Of a stretch of 55,568 nt of DNA, positions 33,194 to 40,300 are shown one piece after another; position 1 is the stretch's first letter; the number at the start of each line of letters is the position of its first letter. Below the pieces are notes generated by a model. The model was given only the letters and a program-made list of their open reading frames with translations. It was not told where the DNA came from and did not search any database. Position numbers and translations under genes: made by a program. The stretch is from Nostoc sp. LPT (lineage in GTDB: Bacteria; Cyanobacteriota; Cyanobacteriia; Cyanobacteriales; Nostocaceae): the NCBI RefSeq assembly GCF_017115165.1, contig NZ_JABXKF010000165.1, positions 1-55,568 of the forward strand, in the 5' to 3' direction.

Positions 33194-34489
33194 TTATTGT
33201 ACTGCTCTAACGTAATTATCCAAAGTTAAATTACCTCTTGCGCCCAATTCTTTAGCTTCTATGATATTTTTTTTATGAAAATCCAGTAAGATTTCTCTAT
33301 ACTTAGGTCTACTTAAATAACCTAGTTTACCAATTTCAAGAATAATAAGACTTATTACGTCTTTCAATGTTATCCAATCTTGATTATTCCTTCGTAAAAT
33401 TTCAATAATTTCAGGTCTAATTCTTTCAACTCGCTCATCATTTTCGCGTTCCCATGATTGAGTCAAAAATTTATGATTTTTTCCACTTTTGTCATCTTCA
33501 AAGAAAAGCAACCTATTTTCTTCACAAAAAAATTCGTTTAAAAATTCACCAAAAGCCTTCCTTGGATGGTTGCTACCAACTACAATATTGTACTGCGGTC
33601 TAGAATCATTGTATGTCTCCTTTATTTCAAAACTAGCCACTCCTTTAAAACTACTTTTTTCTTGAAGCCTAGACTTAAAGTAATCAAGCGCCCACCTTTC
33701 AAATTTTTGTTTTTGCTCTTGATCTTGGCATTTTAGCCACTCGGGTTTCCAGTCTAAATCAGAATTATGACCTAAGAGTTTGGTTAAATTTTGTGTATAT
33801 GTTTCGGCAGTTTTCTGATCTTTGGAATTTTTATAGCTTGTTTTATATAAACCTGCATGACGGGCTACTGCGCGGTTATGAAACAGTAAAAATAATTCTC
33901 CTTTATATTTACTGACGTAATCGGCAATAGAACATATTTGCTCAAAAGTTACTCCCTTAACTCCAAAGGCATCTAGAAAAAATAACGTTGGGTACTCGTC
34001 CAATTCATTCATTATTTGAATCAACGCTTTGTCAAATCTTTGAGGGTCATAAACTTTATAGGACAATCCTTCACCTATTAAATTACAATTACTCTTAAGT
34101 TCTTGGTTAAGGTCTTTATCTTCCTCAGTAAAAAAACATCTTAAAGTAACACGTTCTTCAAGACCGAATATTTTAGCACATTTAAGAGCTATCAAAGGCG
34201 AACCGTCAGTATCCAAAAGTTCAGTGTTATATCTCTGCCAAAACTTCGATTGATCTACAAAGTTTTCAATACCAATACCTTCATCATATTTGCCTGCTCC
34301 TGCAAAACCATCAACATAGTTAATATACATAGATTGATAGGATTTGCTGCCGCCCAAATTATAGCAATGAGCCTGTATATATTTCAGCATTATCCTATGT
34401 TTCGCTGCTGACCAAGGTCTTTTACGAGCAAAAAATTTATTTGAATCTTCTGGTTGCTGATCAAATAGAGATAATTGTTTTACTGACAT
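33194..34489 (-). CDS. tcmP: Three-Cys-motif partner protein TcmP
   Basis: A 431-residue protein. YINYVDGFAGAGKYDEG near residue 60 and TLFFLDAFGVKG near residue 165 are the diagnostic blocks of TcmP. The first resembles a SAM-binding motif, so a methyltransferase-like fold is possible. The C-terminal 120 residues look like a winged-helix region. TcmP is named for its genomic pairing with the three-Cys protein that follows here. First gene of the cassette; a bare AT-rich promoter region (34490-34600) lies upstream. Function unproven. Confidence 0.83.
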   Translation of the reverse strand: MSVKQLSLFDQQPEDSNKFFARKRPWSAAKHRIMLKYIQAHCYNLGGSKSYQSMYINYVDGFAGAGKYDEGIGIENFVDQSKFWQRYNTELLDTDGSPLIALKCAKIFGLEERVTLRCFFTEEDKDLNQELKSNCNLIGEGLSYKVYDPQRFDKALIQIMNELDEYPTLFFLDAFGVKGVTFEQICSIADYVSKYKGELFLLFHNRAVARHAGLYKTSYKNSKDQKTAETYTQNLTKLLGHNSDLDWKPEWLKCQDQEQKQKFERWALDYFKSRLQEKSSFKGVASFEIKETYNDSRPQYNIVVGSNHPRKAFGEFLNEFFCEENRLLFFEDDKSGKNHKFLTQSWERENDERVERIRPEIIEILRRNNQDWITLKDVISLIILEIGKLGYLSRPKYREILLDFHKKNIIEAKELGARGNLTLDNYVRAVQ

Positions 34490-34704
34490 TGCTAAACCTT
34501 ATAAAGTAACAAAATATCTGATGACTTTGTACTAAGTTAGCAAATATAGGCAAAGCTGGTAAAAATTGCAACAACTCTCTAAAAATTTCCGTACCAATCT
34601 GCTAAATGGAGCGATCGCAAACCTATTAAGAAACTACGTAACCGTAATATATAGTCACTAACTAAATTCTGTCTTGAACTTTTGTTGCAATTTCGTAAAA
34701 ATCT

Positions 34705-34722
34705 GTTACATTACTTTACAGG
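34705..34722 (+). promoter_or_regulatory. HLR1-like element (RpaB site) upstream of the Hli gene
   Basis: GTTACATTACTTTACAGG: two TTTACA/GTTACA half-sites spaced as in HLR1, the direct repeat bound by the RpaB response regulator. First half is a full match; the second ends GG instead of A/T. It lies about 45 nt before the ATG. Confidence 0.5.
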
Positions 34723-34763
34723 CAGTGATAACTGTTACAACATAAAAGCTTGGAGTATTTTTT

Positions 34764-34943
34764 ATGGCAAACGTTAAGAAGACTACGCCTTCAGTTTCAG
34801 AAGATCCTAATGCTTTGCGCTGGGGCTTCACTCCTCAGAGCGAAAACTGGAACGGTCGTTTTGCAATGATTGGCTTTTTATCTGCTGTTGCACTTGAAGT
34901 GTTTTCTGGTCAAGGGATTTTACACTTTTGGGGCATCCTTTAG
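34764..34943 (+). CDS. High-light-inducible protein (Hli/Scp), single-helix CAB-like
   Basis: A 59-residue one-helix light-harvesting-like protein, MANVKKTTPSVSEDPNALRW at the N-terminus, then the chlorophyll-binding helix ENWNGRFAMIGFLSAVALE with the Glu/Arg and Asn ligands of the CAB family (ExxNGRxAMxGF). It sits in the thylakoid membrane, binding chlorophyll and carotenoid to protect photosystem II assembly or dissipate energy. GGAG lies 8 nt before the ATG and an HLR1-like motif lies upstream, so high-light induction is expected. Too short for many ORF cut-offs. Confidence 0.92.
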   Translation: MANVKKTTPSVSEDPNALRWGFTPQSENWNGRFAMIGFLSAVALEVFSGQGILHFWGIL

Positions 34944-34967
34944 ATTTAAACGTTTTTACCTTCATTA

Positions 34968-35018
34968 GATTATGAAGCAAGGCGGGATTCGTAAAATTGT
35001 CTGCCTTGCCTCATAATC
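34968..35018 (+). terminator. Hairpin after the Hli gene
   Basis: GATTATGAAGCAAGGCGGG (34968-34986) pairs with TCTGCCTTGCCTCATAATC (35000-35018). It lies between convergent Hli and hypothetical genes and could terminate both; no clear T run. Confidence 0.6.
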
Positions 35019-35044
35019 TCAAGAATTAGAAAAGTTGCTAGCAG

Positions 35045-36136
35045 CTAGCGTGATGAGCGAAATATTACACGACCTGGAGATTCTTCTTGATTAATTCGCG
35101 CATATACTCGAAGACAAGTTAAGACTTCGCCAGGAATACCACCACAGTCTAGTTGTAAGTCATCCTTGGATAAAGCACAGATATCTGCATAAAGTCCCGA
35201 TAATTGGCGAATTCGCACTTCATTACCTGCATTAATAGCTTCATCAGCGACTTTCTTCAGGATGCGCCGCGATTCATGTTGTAGCTTTCCCCACCAAGAA
35301 TAGCGTTCAGCCGGTGGTACGAATACTAGGGAATGTATTGCCTCGTCCATGTCAATCCAAGCACGGAGAATTGACAGGGAATCGGTATTTTTCTCAGCTT
35401 TTTGGGCGCGTTGGAAGCGATCGCTTAAAGCATCAATATATTGATCGCGCTGTTCTGGTTTGGAGTATAAGGAAATGACATCGAAGCTAAAAACGCTCTT
35501 TAAAGCATGATGTAAATCTGGGTCTATTTCGATAAAATTCATATATAAAAATAGGAATGCTGCTGGTAAATCAGATGCATTACCCTGAGTAACTAGATGA
35601 TTTGAAAGTGGTTGTTGATACAAGCTTAATCCCTGAGTTTGAACAGTACCACTAAGACCAGGGTAGATAATTTCATCACGGATAAAGGGAAGTTGATAAA
35701 GGTTAGAATTATCTGCGATCGCACCAACTTGTTGAGCCAAATCCAAGGTGCGCTGTCGCCAAGATGCAGCCAAATCCTCTGGAACTCGCAATAGTTTGCG
35801 TTGAATCTCATTCCACAAGTCTGAGTCTGTTTGGCTTTGCAGTTGGGAATTACCCAAATAATAACTAAGTTCGGAGTCAGAATTAAAAGCTTCTCGGAGG
35901 TGATTTAGTTTTAACTCATCTGGCGGATCTTCCCAACCAGTATTTTGTTGTGCAGGTGCAGATTGTAAGAGGTTATGAAGTTCTTGCAGCACATCATCAC
36001 ATACCTTGGCTCCTGGATCTAGTGGAAATTCTGCGCGAGCCTGATTCAGAGTAGTCTTTAGTCCATACAGACTAAACCGCAGTAACCGAGCTAACTCCGA
36101 ATTTTTTATTTCTAATAGCTGATGCAAGTGCTGCAT
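35045..36136 (-). CDS. Hypothetical protein, last gene of the GTPase/Hsp70 group
   Basis: About 363 residues, soluble and helical, no signal peptide. I do not recognise a domain. ATG at 36136 is preceded by GGAGGAGATATTC, a strong ribosome-binding site, and is preferred over the one at 36151. It begins about 130 nt after the Hsp70-like stop. By position it could be the counterpart of SrfA in SrfABC-type loci, but sequence alone does not show this. Confidence 0.75.
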   Translation of the reverse strand: MQHLHQLLEIKNSELARLLRFSLYGLKTTLNQARAEFPLDPGAKVCDDVLQELHNLLQSAPAQQNTGWEDPPDELKLNHLREAFNSDSELSYYLGNSQLQSQTDSDLWNEIQRKLLRVPEDLAASWRQRTLDLAQQVGAIADNSNLYQLPFIRDEIIYPGLSGTVQTQGLSLYQQPLSNHLVTQGNASDLPAAFLFLYMNFIEIDPDLHHALKSVFSFDVISLYSKPEQRDQYIDALSDRFQRAQKAEKNTDSLSILRAWIDMDEAIHSLVFVPPAERYSWWGKLQHESRRILKKVADEAINAGNEVRIRQLSGLYADICALSKDDLQLDCGGIPGEVLTCLRVYARINQEESPGRVIFRSSR

Positions 36137-36218
36137 GAATATCTCCTCCAAATATTTTCATAGTGAATTAAACTTGGCAAACCTCTGCGCCCCTTTGCGT
36201 TTAAAAATATTAATTTTT

Positions 36219-36260
36219 TCAACGCAGAGGAACGCAAAGGTTAGCGCAGAGGAACGCAGA
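36219..36260. repeat. CGCAGAGGAACGCAAAGG dispersed repeat
   Basis: AACGCAGAGGAACGCAAAGG followed by TTAGCGCAGAGGAACGCAG. Same family as at 5190-5235, found here in the gap between the Hsp70-like and hypothetical genes. Confidence 0.55.
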
Positions 36261-36263
36261 GGT

Positions 36264-39239
36264 TTAATGTATGCCGCAAAAGGGATCGCGTTCTTTATCA
36301 ACTTCATTAGGTTGCAACTCCAATTCAGCACGATAAACGCATCCTTCTTCCATCAAGCATTCTTGATTTTGTGATGTCCAGTAAGGCACTTCGCCAGCGT
36401 GCATCCTTAGAATACCTCGATCGTCGAGAGTTACACGATATTGGCAAGGGTAATCTGTGGTTACATCTGGTTTACTGAGTGCGCCAATTCGTATCCATTT
36501 TTTGCTGTTGGTTTCAGCATCTGTTTGATAAACATAGAAAGTGTGCTGTCCAGTTTGCGGAAAGGGAGGTAAGGGATTACTAATTAACCCAATTCCTGGT
36601 TGTGTCACCCCATCCTGTAAATAGTGAAATTTATGAAACGTTTTACTACCATCATTTCCGACTTCAAATACAAGATGATAGGCATCTGGTTGATCGACAG
36701 TTGCTGACTCAATAACATTGACGGCAATATCACCATCATTTAAGTCTTTATTGAAGCGTTCTACAGCAATATTCCAGTTTAATTTACCATCAGCAAATAG
36801 CGCTGAAGTTTCTGAAACTACCGATTCTAAATCAATACCAGAAATGTCAATCAAATAATGGGGATTTCCTTGACAAAGCAACACGTTAAATTCTAGGGTT
36901 TGGTCAATCTCAAACTGGACTTTGATTTTTTTCAGAAATTCTACTTCTGACATTTCCAGTTGATTCATCAGGTTTTTGCCGTCAAAGCTTCCCCAAAGTC
37001 GTAAATCACCTTCTTCGTAATCTTGACGGTAGATAATATTAGTTAATTGTATGCCTTGCCAATGAGTACGAACTTTAGCAACACTTTCCCAAGGTGCGAG
37101 TTGATAGAGTTCTTGTCCAGCTTTGAATATAGTTAGTAAATCGTTGCTCTGGGTTTTGCGTTTGAAGTTGCAGGGTAAATAATAAAACAGGTTTTTGACA
37201 TCAATTTCTAGCTGGTTGGCTCCTTTACGCAGCAAGCTTTTAGACTCTTCTGGATCGAATCTCAATCTTCGTAGCTTTTCGGCATAGCAAGCACCGGCGG
37301 AGGTGGCTAGCTTGGTAAATTCCAACACAAAGGTAATCCGTTCTGGATTCCAGACAAAATATGGAGACTTACTAAATTCTTGGTAGATTTGGCGCTGCAC
37401 TACGTCTAAATTACAAGTTTTACCAGACAAAATTAACCAATCAACTTTTTGGGAATTCCAAGAATCTTTGGTAAGATCATCACGACGCAAACGACTTTCC
37501 ATTAATCCTTGGGCAATCCCGATCGCTTCTTTAATTCCCGAAGCGGCGGCTCGTTCAAATTGGTGGTTGTCTAGGGTGACGCAGATGTTATTTGGATCTT
37601 TGACTTGCAATTTAACGGCGCTTTGGGTGAGCAATTCGGAAATTTGCTGCTCAGAAAGTGTGAAGGTTAATAGAGAATTCTCTGCTGTTAGCTTTTGCCC
37701 AAGTTTAAGTTTAGCGGCTTCTGCATGTTCCCAGAGAATATAAAAAGATTGCAGACGTTGAGGTGCTTGTTGCCAACGAGTCGGCAATACTTTCTCGGCA
37801 GTATCTAGGGCATCTTTGTAAGCAATATCGCCTTCTGGATTCTCTCTATCCAGACATTTTAAAAGACTGCCAGTTTTAAATTTGCCTTGTTCTAAAAAGC
37901 GCTCGTTTAACTCTGAGTTAATTAAATCTTCTAGTTTTTCGTTTTCTAGATCGCCTCTTGTTACTGCTGTCAACAAAAAGTCTGCGATCGCAACTTTTAA
38001 TAATCTCAAGACTCGCAATGTAATTAACTCACCGCCTAGCTGTAAATGACCAGATGAACCTAATAGTTTGGGGGTAAGTTTATAGTAACGTCCTCCTAAA
38101 CCACGTTCTTCATAATCAGCAAAAGCTGGGGTTTTGTCTTCCAAAGTCAGTTCAATTAAAGCTAAGTCTGTGGTTCCGCCGCCAATATCCAAGACGAGGA
38201 CATTTTGTGACCATTTGTTTCCTACTTGGCGACAACGGGTTTTGAATGACTCAATCCCAATGTTGAGATTACCGCCAAATTCTCGCCATAAAAAGAATAT
38301 TGCCACAGAAACGGCTTCATCATAAGCAGTTTGCACATCATCGATTCCTAACTGCTCAACTAATTCCCTAACTTCCTTGCGAACAACTGGTGGGGCGACA
38401 GTAGGGTAGGTGACAACTGCTGTTAAAAAATCTCCTTCAGAAAATCTGCGTCGTGCGTGTTGGCGGTAGTCTTCAGTTAACTCGATTAAATGCGCCCAAG
38501 CAGATTGGATCAGTTGGTTGGCGGTAATTGTTTCTTCTTCGCCATCCAAAATAACTGAAAACGATCGCTCTTGACCAAAATAGCGTTTGGGTGAATGGTG
38601 AAACCTGCTGATAATTTCCTTTAAAGAATTGCTTGTACCTTGAGCGATCGCTTTTTTTCGGTTATCTCTAGCTTCCCTTCCCATCCGCAGTTTTAAATTC
38701 CCTAAGTGGGAAATTTCCGACTCGCTGGGAATTTCTGTATCGCGGCGATCGATATCCAGCACAACTGGGATCAGATTTTGCGATTCTAGGGTAGGGACGC
38801 GGAACACCTCATGATAAATTTGGTAAAGTTTTTTGCTGACAGCCCGGCGGAATCTCTCGCTGTTTCCTAAAGAAAGTTCAATTTGGCGAATTGCTTCTAA
38901 AAATCGCTCTTTATTATCACTTTCAAATACTTCACTCAATTGGCTGGGTTCTATCTCCAGGTTTTTGCTAATTTCTGTAATAAACTTTGCCCAATCATCA
39001 GCGCTGACATCCGGTAAAGCGACTGAGGCGGGAGAACTTAGCCATTGTGATAAGCGATCACGCAACCGCATTTCTTGTTCTTTGGGTAAGATTTCTGCGA
39101 TCGGTACTTCAATTGGATCGAAAAGTGTAACTGTCGAATTAGACGTACCGAAATCTAAAGCAAACCATCCTGGAAATCTTTTTTGTTGTTTCTCACTTAC
39201 TTCTTGCTCGCTATATTTGTTGAGTTGAAAAGGGTTCAT
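36264..39239 (-). CDS. Hsp70-like ATPase, SrfB-like
   Basis: A 991-residue protein with an actin/Hsp70-type ATPase: phosphate loop 1 WFALDFGTSNSTVTLFD (residues 25-41), and phosphate loop 2 LVLDIGGGTTDLALIEL near residue 350. The second half (SGKTCNLDVVQRQIYQEF, then beta-rich segments to the C-terminus) is unlike the DnaK substrate-binding domain. Length and architecture resemble SrfB, the large Hsp70-like component of SrfABC. Preceded by DUF2887 and the dynamin-like gene on the same strand. Function in cyanobacteria is unknown. Confidence 0.8.
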   Translation of the reverse strand: MNPFQLNKYSEQEVSEKQQKRFPGWFALDFGTSNSTVTLFDPIEVPIAEILPKEQEMRLRDRLSQWLSSPASVALPDVSADDWAKFITEISKNLEIEPSQLSEVFESDNKERFLEAIRQIELSLGNSERFRRAVSKKLYQIYHEVFRVPTLESQNLIPVVLDIDRRDTEIPSESEISHLGNLKLRMGREARDNRKKAIAQGTSNSLKEIISRFHHSPKRYFGQERSFSVILDGEEETITANQLIQSAWAHLIELTEDYRQHARRRFSEGDFLTAVVTYPTVAPPVVRKEVRELVEQLGIDDVQTAYDEAVSVAIFFLWREFGGNLNIGIESFKTRCRQVGNKWSQNVLVLDIGGGTTDLALIELTLEDKTPAFADYEERGLGGRYYKLTPKLLGSSGHLQLGGELITLRVLRLLKVAIADFLLTAVTRGDLENEKLEDLINSELNERFLEQGKFKTGSLLKCLDRENPEGDIAYKDALDTAEKVLPTRWQQAPQRLQSFYILWEHAEAAKLKLGQKLTAENSLLTFTLSEQQISELLTQSAVKLQVKDPNNICVTLDNHQFERAAASGIKEAIGIAQGLMESRLRRDDLTKDSWNSQKVDWLILSGKTCNLDVVQRQIYQEFSKSPYFVWNPERITFVLEFTKLATSAGACYAEKLRRLRFDPEESKSLLRKGANQLEIDVKNLFYYLPCNFKRKTQSNDLLTIFKAGQELYQLAPWESVAKVRTHWQGIQLTNIIYRQDYEEGDLRLWGSFDGKNLMNQLEMSEVEFLKKIKVQFEIDQTLEFNVLLCQGNPHYLIDISGIDLESVVSETSALFADGKLNWNIAVERFNKDLNDGDIAVNVIESATVDQPDAYHLVFEVGNDGSKTFHKFHYLQDGVTQPGIGLISNPLPPFPQTGQHTFYVYQTDAETNSKKWIRIGALSKPDVTTDYPCQYRVTLDDRGILRMHAGEVPYWTSQNQECLMEEGCVYRAELELQPNEVDKERDPFCGIH

Positions 39240-39313
39240 TATAGTATCACTTTCTGTTGTTTATTTTATAGCTGGCTAAAAACTGTAATGTTCTATCATA
39301 AAATTACAAATTT

Positions 39314-39368
39314 AGAGAATCCTTGTGGTAAAGACTTTTCGTCTTTGGTCTTGTACCACTGATTCTCT
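39314..39368. terminator. Long hairpin between DUF2887 and Hsp70-like genes
   Basis: AGAGAATC-TTGTGGTA...TACCAC-GATTCTCT: about 16 bp of paired stem with an inner AAGAC/GTCTT pair. It could end or stabilise the upstream transcript. Confidence 0.5.
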
Positions 39369-39389
39369 TTAGCACTGGCTTTTTTTGGT

Positions 39390-39433
39390 GCGATATCTAC
39401 GCCTACGCTTTTATATTAAAAGACGTAGGCGTA
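39390..39433. repeat. CTACGCCTACG inverted repeat
   Basis: CTACGCCTACG and CGTAGGCGTAG form an 11-bp perfect stem with an AT loop. The word GCGTAGGCGTAG also occurs at 49775-49787. Confidence 0.6.
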
Positions 39434-39471
39434 GCTCAAACTAGGCATTGCTATGAAAATTACGGTAGTTA

Positions 39472-40269
39472 CTAAGTTGATGTTGAAGACTGTTGCTCAG
39501 TTGCAAGTCTTACTTGTTCGATAGTTAAATCAAGTAACTGAGCAACCTCTTCCATCGACATACCACGAGCTAAGAACCAAGGTACAAGTTCAAGTTTTAG
39601 TTCTTCTCGTCCCTCTTGTTTAGCTTCTTGATAAACCCTAGTTTCTTCTAACTTAACTCCTAACATTGCTTCTACCTCTTCACGACTTAAGTTTGCGAAT
39701 TTATAAACTGCAATTGTTGTGATTACATCTATTATCTCCTTCTTAGCCAAGACAGTTATCTGCTCTTGTTGCACCCGCTCAATTAAACGTTTTGCTTCTT
39801 GCACCATTTGAGTCTCTGAGGCAATAGTCAGCTGCATCAAACTGATACCTACTTTTTGCTCATCAGGACTACCTAACTCATCTAAATAAATCCGTTGTAC
39901 TTGGGAACTGTTCAGTAACGATCTATGAATAGTAGTGTTTTCCGGTTCCAAGCTGCGAGACTGTAAAATAATTACACCGTACCAGTCATCGTAAAGCGAC
40001 GCGTTACGATACATATACAGCATGGATTCTGAGAAAAAGCGATGGTACAGTAACTCATCTCTTTGGAATTGTACCTCAGCAAAAAAGATCATCTGAGATG
40101 TTGCATCAGGTGGAGGTAAAAATACCCCATCAATCCGAAATGTTGGTTCTTTAACTTCAACTAATTCAAAACGATAGCTAGCAGCTTCGGCTGGTGGCTG
40201 TTCTACTAACTCGAAAAACAATCCGGGGACACGCTTAAAAATTGCATAAAAAATTGCATCACGTCTCAC
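39472..40269 (-). CDS. DUF2887 / Rpn-type recombination-promoting nuclease-like protein
   Basis: A 265-residue protein: RRDAIFYAIFKRVPGLFFEL, VKEPTFRIDGVFLPP with the acidic nuclease residue and IFFAEVQFQRDELLYHRFF with Glu-x-Gln (PD-(D/E)XK type), then a charged C-terminal tail with EGREELKLELVPWFLARGMS. Members are abundant in cyanobacteria and related to Rpn/PDDEXK transposase-like nucleases. It begins 31 nt after the dynamin-like gene and interrupts that gene from its Hsp70-like partner, likely an insertion. Confidence 0.85.
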   Translation of the reverse strand: MRRDAIFYAIFKRVPGLFFELVEQPPAEAASYRFELVEVKEPTFRIDGVFLPPPDATSQMIFFAEVQFQRDELLYHRFFSESMLYMYRNASLYDDWYGVIILQSRSLEPENTTIHRSLLNSSQVQRIYLDELGSPDEQKVGISLMQLTIASETQMVQEAKRLIERVQQEQITVLAKKEIIDVITTIAVYKFANLSREEVEAMLGVKLEETRVYQEAKQEGREELKLELVPWFLARGMSMEEVAQLLDLTIEQVRLATEQQSSTST

Positions 40270-40300
40270 AAATACATCCTCATATCTCTACGCGATCGCG

